Below, piece by piece: positions 28,381-37,039 of a stretch of DNA of 40,422 bases. A program made the position numbers and the translations under genes. Numbering within the stretch: position 1 is the stretch's first letter; each line of letters opens with the position of its first letter. The stretch is taken from NCBI GenBank assembly GCA_021794195.1, contig JAJYRG010000016.1:1-40422 (forward strand), written 5' to 3'. This stretch comes from Bacteroidota bacterium. Its GTDB lineage: Bacteria; Bacteroidota; Bacteroidia; Sphingobacteriales; Sphingobacteriaceae. The notes beneath the pieces were generated by a model. It had not been told where the DNA came from. It saw nothing but the letters and a program-made list of their open reading frames with translations, and searched no databases.

Positions 28381-28408
28381 GTCATGGGATTCTGTAAACC
28401 AAACACAT

Positions 28409-31400
28409 ATGCAAACTTTATTTTTACGCAAGAGGTCCTCGTATTGGCCTAAGTATGTATGTACTTCTTTATTTTTAGCAACACTTGCTCCGATGGCGAG
28501 TGCGTCTTCTGATTTCTATAAAGAAAATTTAATAGAGAGCACAGTAGTCCAGCAACAAAATGTTACAGGTCAAGTGTTGGACATCAATTCTAACCAACCT
28601 GTTGCAGGAGCAACTGTTAAAGTGAAGGGAAAAGACGTAGCCGATCAGACAAATGATGATGGAGAGTTTAGTATTGAAGCTTCTGTCGGAGATGTTTTAG
28701 AGGTAACTGTGATAGGCTACCAGACCGAAGAATACGAGGTGGACGCAGCAGCAGACAATATTATATTTATTACAAATGCGGAAGAAGCTTTAGATGAAGT
28801 TGTAGTCGTAGGATACGGTACTATGAAGAGAAAAGAGGTGACTTCTGCTGTAGCGTCTGTTAAAGAAGAGGATTTTAATAAGGGAGGGATGAGAAATCCA
28901 TTGGATTTGGTACAAGGTAAAGTAGCGGGTTTAAATGTAACGAGACAACATGGGAGCAACCCGAATTCAGGCACGAGTATCCAATTACGCGGGATGAGCT
29001 CATTGAGTGGTGCGACCTCTCCTCTAGTCGTAATTGATGGTATTCCGGGCGGTAATCTGGATTTGGTAAAGCAGGGGGATATAGAATCAATTGATGTTTT
29101 AAAAGATGGTTCAGCTGCTGCAATATATGGTACGAGGGGGAATAATGGGGTGATTTTAATTACTACCAAGAAAGGAAACAAAAATACTGAGCCTCAGTTC
29201 GAATACTTTGGTTACGGACAGAAAGAATTTGTGGCTAAAAAGCCCAATATGCTTTCTGCTGCTCAGTTTAGAGATTATATTGATAAAGGAGAAATATCCA
29301 GCAGTGAAGACTTCGGAGCTTCTACCGACTTGTATGATGAATTGATCGATGGAGGAAATTTCTCCAATTACCATAACTTTAGTGCAAAAGGGGGAGGAGA
29401 ATATTCTAATTATCGAATTTCCCTTAACTATGAAGATGCCAACGGTGTGGCTAAAGAAAACGGTAGGGAACAGTTTGGAGGCCGATTGAGTTTCTCTCAG
29501 ACAGGGCTCAAGGAAAGGTTGACATTTGATGTGAATGTTGCAGCTAATTTTAATAAAGCCAATTTACTGGGAGGTAAATCAGAGGATTCAGATGATAATG
29601 AAAACGTACCTGATTTTGAGCAAGCCGTGCAGCGAAATCCGACCGCTCCTTTAATAAATCCAGATGGCAGTTTTTATGAAACTCAAGCATTTAATAATTA
29701 TAACCCTTTAAGCAGATTTGCCAATAGGATTGATGAACGTAGCCAGCAAACATTTTCCGGAGATGCGCGGTTGAAATTTCAAATAATTGATCCTTTGAGT
29801 TTTACGGCATTTGGGTCATATGTGCGGGATAACCTTAACGATAGACTTTATCGCTCTACAGGAGATTGGGATCAACGGCCCAGTTCAGATTATCAGGGAA
29901 TGGCTTATGCTGCGAAAGGCAATGAGTTAGACTGGTCTAAAACTTTTGAAGCGACTCTTGACTATCATGCTAATTTTTCCGGCAACCACACTATTACAGC
30001 TTTATTGGGATACAGTTACCAATACCACACCTTCGAGAGCTTTGATATGAATAATAACGGGTTTACGACAGATGGTTTTTTGGATTGGAATTTGGGAGCA
30101 GGTACAGCGTTGACGAATGATAAACTACCCAGACCCGGCATGGGTTCCTTTAAAGAAGACAATACATTGATTGCTTTTTTTGGTAGGGTCAATTATAATT
30201 ATGCCGATAAATATTTCGTAACAGCCATCCTCAGAAGAGAAGGTTCTTCGAAGTTTGGCGCAAATAATAAATGGGGTAATTTTCCAGCATTGTCGGCAGG
30301 GTGGACAATAACCGAAGAAGATTTTTTCGAAAATAGAGATGTGATAAACAACTTAAAATTCCGTTTAGGGTTTGGAGTCACGGGAAATCAGGATATCGAT
30401 AACTACCGGTCTTTAATCACCTTAGGTACTGGAGGGGTATATCCTCAGAACGGAGTGTATTATCAGACGTACGGACCTAATCAAAATCCTAACCCCAATT
30501 TACGATGGGAGCAGAAGGAGGAATGGAATGCGGGTATCGATTTCGGATTATGGGATAATAGAGTGTCCGGTTCATTAGATTTTTATAACCGTCACACAAA
30601 AGATCTTCTTTATAACTATTCGGCACAAATGCCGGCTTATTTATCGGGAGGTTTATTTACGAATGTAGGTTCGATAAGTAATAAAGGTGTAGAACTTCAA
30701 GTTACAGCCGTAGCTTTAGAAAAAGAAGATTTTAACTGGTCAGTTGACTTTACGGGCAATTACCAGAGGTACAAACTGACAAAACTATCTGACGATTCTT
30801 TTAAGAGTGATTACTTGACATTTGGAGGGTTGCCTTCGCCAGGCAACTTAGGAGAGGCTATTCGGTTAGAAGAAGGAGGAGAGTTGGGTGCTTTTTATGG
30901 AAAACGCTTTGCTGGATTTACGGATGAAGGCAAGTGGTTGTTTTACAAGGCAGATGGCAGTACAGCGACTGCTGGCGAGATGAACGATGACGACCTTACA
31001 TATATTGGAAATGGAGTGCCAAAGTATCAGGCCTCTCTTGGGAACCGCTTTTCTTATAAAGGCTTTGATTTGACTTTGTTTTTTAGAGGTAAATTTAAGT
31101 TTGATATCTTAAATACATCCCAAATGTATTTTGGTAATAAAAAATGGTTGCCAAATAACGTCTTAATAGATGCGTTTACAACACATGGAGAACTGAATGA
31201 TGATCCACAATATTCAGATTATTATATAGAAAATGGAAGCTTTGTAAAACTGGACAATATCACCTTAGGGTATAATTTTGATATAAAGACAGAATATATA
31301 CGGAATCTATATGTGTATTTGACAGGAAGAAATATTGCCACCATAACAGGCTATAGCGGATTGGATCCGGAAATTAAGGATACAGGTTTTGATGCCGGCA

Positions 31401-31465
31401 TTGATTGGAGAGGATTTTATCCCAGGACAAGATCTTGGTCTATTGGCTTAAATATTGGATTTTAA
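28409..31465 (+). CDS. SusC/RagA-type TonB-linked outer membrane transporter
   Basis: A 1018-residue outer-membrane transporter. A signal peptide (about 1-32, ending ASA) is followed by a carboxypeptidase D regulatory-like domain (about 53-125, starting VTGQVLDINSNQPVAGATV), which includes the GYQT motif. Next come the TonB-box-like LDEVVVVGYGTMKRKEVTSA junction, the plug domain (about 135-250), and a beta-barrel ending in an aromatic residue (SIGLNIGF). SusC proteins import oligosaccharides with a SusD lid. It heads the operon from a strong promoter and is 12 nt from susD. The substrate is inferred from GH92 nearby: an alpha-mannose glycan. Confidence 0.95.
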   Translation: MQTLFLRKRSSYWPKYVCTSLFLATLAPMASASSDFYKENLIESTVVQQQNVTGQVLDINSNQPVAGATVKVKGKDVADQTNDDGEFSIEASVGDVLEVTVIGYQTEEYEVDAAADNIIFITNAEEALDEVVVVGYGTMKRKEVTSAVASVKEEDFNKGGMRNPLDLVQGKVAGLNVTRQHGSNPNSGTSIQLRGMSSLSGATSPLVVIDGIPGGNLDLVKQGDIESIDVLKDGSAAAIYGTRGNNGVILITTKKGNKNTEPQFEYFGYGQKEFVAKKPNMLSAAQFRDYIDKGEISSSEDFGASTDLYDELIDGGNFSNYHNFSAKGGGEYSNYRISLNYEDANGVAKENGREQFGGRLSFSQTGLKERLTFDVNVAANFNKANLLGGKSEDSDDNENVPDFEQAVQRNPTAPLINPDGSFYETQAFNNYNPLSRFANRIDERSQQTFSGDARLKFQIIDPLSFTAFGSYVRDNLNDRLYRSTGDWDQRPSSDYQGMAYAAKGNELDWSKTFEATLDYHANFSGNHTITALLGYSYQYHTFESFDMNNNGFTTDGFLDWNLGAGTALTNDKLPRPGMGSFKEDNTLIAFFGRVNYNYADKYFVTAILRREGSSKFGANNKWGNFPALSAGWTITEEDFFENRDVINNLKFRLGFGVTGNQDIDNYRSLITLGTGGVYPQNGVYYQTYGPNQNPNPNLRWEQKEEWNAGIDFGLWDNRVSGSLDFYNRHTKDLLYNYSAQMPAYLSGGLFTNVGSISNKGVELQVTAVALEKEDFNWSVDFTGNYQRYKLTKLSDDSFKSDYLTFGGLPSPGNLGEAIRLEEGGELGAFYGKRFAGFTDEGKWLFYKADGSTATAGEMNDDDLTYIGNGVPKYQASLGNRFSYKGFDLTLFFRGKFKFDILNTSQMYFGNKKWLPNNVLIDAFTTHGELNDDPQYSDYYIENGSFVKLDNITLGYNFDIKTEYIRNLYVYLTGRNIATITGYSGLDPEIKDTGFDAGIDWRGFYPRTRSWSIGLNIGF

Positions 31466-31477
31466 AATCATAAGAGG

Positions 31478-33106
31478 ATGAATAATACAAAGAAATATTA
31501 TAAAATTTTAATACTGAGTTTTATAACGTTATTGACAGTTGGATGTACAGATTTAGAAGAAAACCTATATAGTTCTCTGAATAAGGATAATTTTTACAAC
31601 AGTAAATTAGAAGTGCGGCAAGCAGTATTGCGTCCTTTCACGCATATGCAAGCTTGGTTGGCTCCTACAGGACAAAACGGGTACTATTATCATTCAGAAT
31701 TAAGTTCAGACCAATTAGCTTGGCCACAGAAGGGTAAGCATGGGTACGATGGTGGGGATCATTTCAGACAGCACTACCATACATGGACAGCAAACGAAGG
31801 GAGAATGCGGGATGCCTGGGATTTGATGTGGGGAGGAGTAGGGTTTATTAATTCATTATTGTCGGATCTTGATGAAATAAACATTGAGGAGATCGATCTT
31901 AGCGAAGAAGAGTTAACGTCAATGATTGCACAATCTAAAGTTTTAAGAGGTTTTCATTATTTAAAAATTATGGATTTATGGGGGAATGTGCCTATTGTAA
32001 CAGAAGTAGGGGAACCTCGAAATCCGGAAACGAGATCACGAAAAGAAGTGTTTGAATTCGTGAAAAATGAATTAGAAGAGAATGTAGATCAACTTCCTCT
32101 TACAGCTGCTGAAAACATCGGAGAGGTAAATATGGCTGCCGGGTATGCTATGCTTGCGGAATTGTATTTAAATGCGGAAAAATGGACAGGAGAACCCATG
32201 TGGGATGAATGTATTGAGGCCTGTGATAAGATTATTTCAGGTGAAGCGGGAGGAATAGGAGGGGCTCCAAAATTATCTCCGGATCTCAACTCTTTATTCA
32301 GCAACACGAATTCAGCGAATCCGGAATCCTTATTCCAATTCCAGTTTAGTAGAAAAGCCGGATTTACGTTCGATTGGGGAGGTTTTTTTATGGGCTATGA
32401 TTATATGAAAGATGCTTTGAAAGTAGGATATGGAGGATGGAATGCATTCGTTGTGATCCCCACTGCATTTGATGCTTATCAGGAAAACGATTTGCGAAAA
32501 GAAGAATGGTTTTTGTTTGGCCCCCAATATGAATATGGAACTGATGAACCCGTATTAGGTACAGAAGAATGGAATAAAAAACCCTTAGAATTTGTGAATT
32601 CGATTCGTAGAGAAAGTGAAGGGGATCTGACAAGCGAAGGCTCTATGGCTGAAGGTGAAGAAAATTCAGGTGCACGGTTTCATAAATATAAAAGTGGGAC
32701 GCTAGATGATGATAATTATCAGGAAAACGATTATATCATTTACCGTTTGACAGAAATCTATTTTAATAAAGCAGAAGCTTTAATGCGTAAAAATAATGGA
32801 AGTGCAACTTCTGAAGCTGTCGATCTCATCAATGAATCCCGTAAAAGAGCATTCTCTTCTTCTGATTGGTCTCATGAAAAATATAATACATCAACCTTAA
32901 CATTAGACGAACTGTTGAAAGAGAGAGGAAGAGAGTTTATTTTTGAAGGTAAAAGAAGAACTGACTTAATTCGTTTTGGAGAATACATAAAAGGGAGCTG
33001 GTGGGATCATGAATCTACGGATGATCCGAATAAAGAAGTGTATGCAATCCCAAGACAGCAAATAGATATTAATCCAAATTTAGAACAAAATCCCGGATAT
33101 CAATAA
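31478..33106 (+). CDS. SusD/RagB-type glycan-binding lipoprotein
   Basis: A 542-residue SusD-family surface lipoprotein. The lipobox ends at Cys23 (LLTVGC). The mature part has the N-terminal SusD-like region (DLEENLYSSLNKDNFYNS), TPR-like helices (about 80-240, AQSKVLRGFHYLKIMDLWGNVPIV) and the conserved C-terminal RxxELxFEGxRRxDLIRFG motif (RGREFIFEGKRRTDLIRFG). It captures glycan on the cell surface and caps the SusC barrel. Its stop is followed by a 251-nt spacer with attenuator-like hairpins. Confidence 0.95.
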   Translation: MNNTKKYYKILILSFITLLTVGCTDLEENLYSSLNKDNFYNSKLEVRQAVLRPFTHMQAWLAPTGQNGYYYHSELSSDQLAWPQKGKHGYDGGDHFRQHYHTWTANEGRMRDAWDLMWGGVGFINSLLSDLDEINIEEIDLSEEELTSMIAQSKVLRGFHYLKIMDLWGNVPIVTEVGEPRNPETRSRKEVFEFVKNELEENVDQLPLTAAENIGEVNMAAGYAMLAELYLNAEKWTGEPMWDECIEACDKIISGEAGGIGGAPKLSPDLNSLFSNTNSANPESLFQFQFSRKAGFTFDWGGFFMGYDYMKDALKVGYGGWNAFVVIPTAFDAYQENDLRKEEWFLFGPQYEYGTDEPVLGTEEWNKKPLEFVNSIRRESEGDLTSEGSMAEGEENSGARFHKYKSGTLDDDNYQENDYIIYRLTEIYFNKAEALMRKNNGSATSEAVDLINESRKRAFSSSDWSHEKYNTSTLTLDELLKERGREFIFEGKRRTDLIRFGEYIKGSWWDHESTDDPNKEVYAIPRQQIDINPNLEQNPGYQ

Positions 33107-33151
33107 GAATAGAAAGAGGAAAAGTGAGGTGCTTTTAGTTTATTTTGCCGG

Positions 33152-33221
33152 CCATGCCTTACTTAATAAGGTATGGAAAATGACAAAAGGGGATTAAACA
33201 ATACCTTACTTTTTCTCTTTT
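33152..33221 (+). promoter_or_regulatory. Attenuator-like competing hairpins between susD and the DUF1080 gene
   Basis: Segment A CCATGCCTTA (33152-33161) pairs with segment B TAAGGTATGG (33167-33176) with a single G-T wobble and a 5-nt loop. B can instead pair with segment C ATACCTTA (33201-33208), which is directly followed by a T-rich run (33209-33221). The B-C stem would resemble a terminator and A-B an antiterminator. The mutually exclusive pairing is read directly; the function is inferred. Confidence 0.4.
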
Positions 33222-33357
33222 AAGGCTCTTAATAAAAAACAATGTAATAAAAAGAAAGTAGCATCAAAAGCATCTGTTCTGTTTGATTGAACGGCTGCCT
33301 GAGTATTAAAAGGTTTTAGCATACTAATTATTAACAAAAATATTTAAAAATACATTT

Positions 33358-34743
33358 ATGAGGAAATTTGTGTTGAGAGTTAATCTCATAACTTTTATGT
33401 CTTGGTCGCTTTTTTTCCTGACCGCTTACGCTTATCCACCGTTGGAATATACATTGTCGGATTTGAGCCATTTTCAATCTGCATCTAAAAGTTGGACAAT
33501 GGTAGGGGATGTATCTGTCAATTTAAAAAAACCGGAGCGCTTCATTACTAAAGATGGTGCGGGAATACTTTTGAATCTGCCCACAAGAAAAGCAAAAGGT
33601 GAAGATTTATTTACAAAAAAAGAATTTGGGGACATAGAATTAGAACTTAATTTTCTGATGCCTAAAGAAGGCAATTCAGGGATTTACTTGCAAGGACGGT
33701 ATGAAGTGCAGCTTGAAGATACTTGGTTTTCTCAAAATGCGACCTCAGCCAGTAATGGAGGGATATATAATTTAGCCCCACCCCGGTTTAGTGTGAGCAA
33801 AGCCCCAGGCCTATGGCAGAAACTAAAAATATCTTTTCAAGCCCCGAAATTTGATCAGGCTGGCAAGAAGATAGAAAATGCCAAGATACGAAAAGTCGAG
33901 CTCAATGGTGTAACAGTACAGGAGGATGTGGAATTACCTGCCCCCACTCCGGGAGCTGTTAGCACAGAGGAGGTCCCATTAGCTCCGCTTCGGATTCAAG
34001 GGGATCATGGCCCCGTGGCATTTAAAGATATTGTAGTGACTGAGAATCCAGAAATTAATAAAAAATCAGACTCGAATTTTATCTCTGATCCCATATGGGT
34101 AGAAGGTTCTGCTACTCCAATTCTCAGAAGTTTTATGGATATAGGAGATGGAGTTAGGGTAACGCATGCCGTTTCAGTTGCAGGAAAAGAAGGACTTCAT
34201 TATACTTATGATCTTGATCATGGTGTAGTTTTGCAAGTATGGCGGGGAGGCTTTTTAGATGCAACACCTATGTGGGATGGCCGTGGCAATGGGACATCAA
34301 GACCGTTGGGAGTTGTACAGAAATTATCTGACCAACGTCTTCAAATAGCTTCTTTGGTAGATGAACAAGCGGATTGGCCGGTCGATACTGCGCAGTCTGA
34401 ATTTATATCAAAGGGGTATACAGTGGATACAAATAATATTCCCACATTTATATACCATCAATATGGGAATAAGATATCTGATCGGAGTGAGGTGGTAGAC
34501 AATGGTGCTAAATTACATAGGGTTATCCGTACCGAAGGTTCAAGTGAGCAGTTGTATGTTCTTCTTGCCGAGGATGAGTTTATTGAAGAGCAAGCGAAAG
34601 GAGAATATATTATTGGTGACCAGTCTTATTATCTTACAATTGATGATGTAAAGTCTGTCAAGCCTTTTATCAGAGAAAAGAATGGAAAAAAACAGTTGTT
34701 GGTTTCACTGAAAGAGAGCCTAGGTTATTCAGTTATTTTGTAA
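33358..34743 (+). CDS. Exported DUF1080 (3-keto-glycoside hydrolase type) protein with extra C-terminal domain
   Basis: A 461-residue exported protein (signal peptide about 1-25, ending AYA). Residues about 40-230 form a DUF1080 (PF06439) concanavalin-like domain, with the typical EFGDIELELNFLMPKEGNSGIYLQGRYEVQ and HGPVAFKDI segments. Characterised members cleave 3-keto-glycosides after prior oxidation of the sugar. The remaining 230 residues (HYTYDLDHGVVLQVWRGGFLDATPMW, TSRPLG) form a second domain that I only recognise as occurring beside propeller/cytochrome proteins. The next gene, 13 nt downstream, is such a protein. It has its own upstream spacer but no visible promoter. Confidence 0.8.
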   Translation: MRKFVLRVNLITFMSWSLFFLTAYAYPPLEYTLSDLSHFQSASKSWTMVGDVSVNLKKPERFITKDGAGILLNLPTRKAKGEDLFTKKEFGDIELELNFLMPKEGNSGIYLQGRYEVQLEDTWFSQNATSASNGGIYNLAPPRFSVSKAPGLWQKLKISFQAPKFDQAGKKIENAKIRKVELNGVTVQEDVELPAPTPGAVSTEEVPLAPLRIQGDHGPVAFKDIVVTENPEINKKSDSNFISDPIWVEGSATPILRSFMDIGDGVRVTHAVSVAGKEGLHYTYDLDHGVVLQVWRGGFLDATPMWDGRGNGTSRPLGVVQKLSDQRLQIASLVDEQADWPVDTAQSEFISKGYTVDTNNIPTFIYHQYGNKISDRSEVVDNGAKLHRVIRTEGSSEQLYVLLAEDEFIEEQAKGEYIIGDQSYYLTIDDVKSVKPFIREKNGKKQLLVSLKESLGYSVIL

Positions 34744-34756
34744 TTTATTTTAGGTA

Positions 34757-36760
34757 ATGAAAGTATTAAGAGTTTTTTATATCATACTGTTTATAGCAGT
34801 TAGTTTTTCTCCCCTTGATGTTTCTGCACAGGAAACGCCCAAAGAAGAGGATTTTTATAAAATTGTTAAACTTCCAGCTCCGGAAACAGCCTTGCTCGAA
34901 GTGGGAGGGTTAGTCACTTTGCCTAATGGAAATCTGGGAGTTTCAACAAGGAGAGGGGATGTTTACATAGTAGAAAACCCCACTAGCTCACGACCGTATT
35001 TTAAAAAATTTGCTTCAGGTTTGCATGAAGCATTGGGCTTGGCTTATAAAGATGGCGCATTTTATGTAGCCCAAAGAGGAGAACTGACAAAACTGGTAGA
35101 TACAGATTTAGACGGAGTCGCAGATGTGTATGAAACGGTTTATTCTTGGCCTCTATCTGGACATTACCATGAATACAGCTTTGGTCCTAAGATTGCACCG
35201 GATGGATCCTTTTTTGTGACAGCTAATGTGGCTTTTGGTGATGAAGAATGGTGGAGAGGAGAAAGCCGGGTTCCCTGGAGAGGTTGGGCTATGCAGATTT
35301 ACGAAGATGGACGTATGGTGCCATGGGCAACGGGAATGCGATCACCAGCTGGAATCGGTATGTTGGATGGTGAGTTTTTCTATACCGAAAATCAGGGGGA
35401 CTGGATTGGCTCAGGAGGATTGTGGGAGATTCCAAAAGGGTCTTTTATGGGTCACCCGGCAGGTTTGGTATGGACGGATTTGCCTGACTCACCTTTGAAA
35501 GTAGAGCAGTCGGCACTTTTTGATTTTATTGATGAGAGAAGAATACGGGATGAGAACGGAAAAGCTATAAAACCGGAGAATATAATTCATGAAGATTTTA
35601 AAACCATGGCGGATGCAAAAAAAGTGATACCCGAGCTTCAACTCCCCGCTGTTTGGTTGCCACATGGAATTCTTGGGATATCTTCAGCAGAGCCTGTTGT
35701 TATCCCAAAAGGAAGTTTTGGTCCTTTTGAAGGACAAGTATTAGTTGGAGATCAGGGAATGAGTATGATTTCCAGAGTTTTTATGGAAAAGGTGAACGGT
35801 GAATATCAAGGAGCTTCTTTTGCTTTTAGAAGTGGGTTTAGGTCAGGAGTATTACGTATGGCATGGGCGAAAGATGGTTCTTTATTTGTTGGTGAAACAA
35901 ATAGAGGATGGGGATCTGCAGGAGATGCTAATGAAGGGCTCCAGCGTTTGATCTATGTAGGTGGTGACAACACTCCTTTTGAAATGAAGGCAGTAAGAGC
36001 CATGCCTGATGGCTTTGAAGTGGAGTTTACCTTGCCCGTAGACCCTAAATCTGCTGAAGACCTGGCCTCATATAGTTTGGAATCTTATACATATAAATAT
36101 AATTCTGTGTACGGCAGCCCTCCAGTTGATACCGAAGAAATAGAAATAAAGGGCGTGAAAGTGTCTGAGGATGGTATGAAAGTCCGCATTGTAGCGGATA
36201 ACTTACGTGAACATTATATCCATACTTTACATTTGGAAGGGCTTCGTTCCAAAGAATCGTACTATTCATTGATTCATCCGACATCCTATTATACTTTACA
36301 CAATATTCCTCAAGGGCCTACATTAGATCATGCGGAATTGATTACGTATGATTCTTCTATACCGCCAATTAAAAAAGAAGAACCGAAAGCTGACGTTGAA
36401 AGTGAAAGTAAAAAAGAGCAACAAAAATCAACTACAGCCAGTAAGCCCAAGGAAACCCCTAAAGAGAAAGATTCGTCTGCTAGTGCAGCTTCGGCAAATA
36501 AAGCCCCTACTTATGAAGAAGTAGAAGGCTTATTAGCAAAACATACTTGTACTTCTTGCCATGCGATAGAAAAGCGGCAAGTGGGGCCGGCTTATAAAGA
36601 TGTTGCGAAGAGAAATTATTCAAATGAGAAAATCGTAGATCTTATTTATAATCCCGATCCGGAAAATTGGCCGGATTATGCTACTATAATGCCGCCGATG
36701 GCTCATGTTCCTAAAAATGAAGCATTAAAAATAGCTGCATGGATCAATTCTTTAAAGTAA
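34757..36760 (+). CDS. Periplasmic beta-propeller dehydrogenase-like protein with C-terminal cytochrome c
   Basis: A 667-residue exported protein (signal peptide about 1-24, cleavage near VSA-QE). Residues about 35-400 resemble the glucose/sorbosone dehydrogenase-type beta-propeller (GLHEALGLAYKDG, DTDLDGVADVYETVYSWPLSGHYHEYSFGP, GMRSPAGIG). Residues about 405-520 form a beta-rich linker, followed by a Lys/Glu/Ser linker (about 535-575). The last 80 residues are a class I cytochrome c with CTSCH at 598-602 and Met ligand candidates M645 and M648. It should oxidise a substrate in the periplasm and pass electrons on. PQQ dependence is possible but not shown. It is paired with the DUF1080 gene. 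Confidence 0.8.
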   Translation: MKVLRVFYIILFIAVSFSPLDVSAQETPKEEDFYKIVKLPAPETALLEVGGLVTLPNGNLGVSTRRGDVYIVENPTSSRPYFKKFASGLHEALGLAYKDGAFYVAQRGELTKLVDTDLDGVADVYETVYSWPLSGHYHEYSFGPKIAPDGSFFVTANVAFGDEEWWRGESRVPWRGWAMQIYEDGRMVPWATGMRSPAGIGMLDGEFFYTENQGDWIGSGGLWEIPKGSFMGHPAGLVWTDLPDSPLKVEQSALFDFIDERRIRDENGKAIKPENIIHEDFKTMADAKKVIPELQLPAVWLPHGILGISSAEPVVIPKGSFGPFEGQVLVGDQGMSMISRVFMEKVNGEYQGASFAFRSGFRSGVLRMAWAKDGSLFVGETNRGWGSAGDANEGLQRLIYVGGDNTPFEMKAVRAMPDGFEVEFTLPVDPKSAEDLASYSLESYTYKYNSVYGSPPVDTEEIEIKGVKVSEDGMKVRIVADNLREHYIHTLHLEGLRSKESYYSLIHPTSYYTLHNIPQGPTLDHAELITYDSSIPPIKKEEPKADVESESKKEQQKSTTASKPKETPKEKDSSASAASANKAPTYEEVEGLLAKHTCTSCHAIEKRQVGPAYKDVAKRNYSNEKIVDLIYNPDPENWPDYATIMPPMAHVPKNEALKIAAWINSLK

Positions 36761-36829
36761 CTTCTAAAAGTAGAATAGAAAATTTTATTCTTCCTTTGGA
36801 GATAATCTTTATATAGAAAGCATAACATT

Positions 36830-36868
36830 AAAACATAGCCTCAATTTCTAAAGAGGCTATGTTTTTTT
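36830..36868 (+). terminator. Rho-independent terminator after the cytochrome gene
   Basis: AAAACATAGCCTC (36830-36842) pairs perfectly with GAGGCTATGTTTT (36853-36865) over a 10-nt loop, followed by T to 36868. It separates the susC-cytochrome transcript from the GH92 gene, which is therefore likely transcribed on its own. Confidence 0.85.
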
Positions 36869-37039
36869 AAGAATAAACACCGATGAAACAACCTTATAGG
36901 CTGAAAAGTGAAATAATTTCAATGAAAAATTATAAATGATAATTTACATTGTATTTAAGAAAACAGTTATTTCAGGTAGCATGAATGTTTTTGAAGTAAT
37001 AAAACAGCGCCATAACATTGATAATTAAAGAGGTTCTGA

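Larger units (their letters stand above)
27502..28408. other. 907-nt gene-poor, decayed stretch upstream of susC
   Basis: All six frames are broken by frequent stops. The first 200 nt contain a gene remnant (27557-27697). A short unrecognised frame of about 57 codons lies within 27880-28041. A small inverted repeat CTATCT/AGATAG is at 28049-28064. The last 150 nt hold the susC promoter and two palindromic sites. The middle looks like relics of lost genes; I recognise none. Confidence 0.5.
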
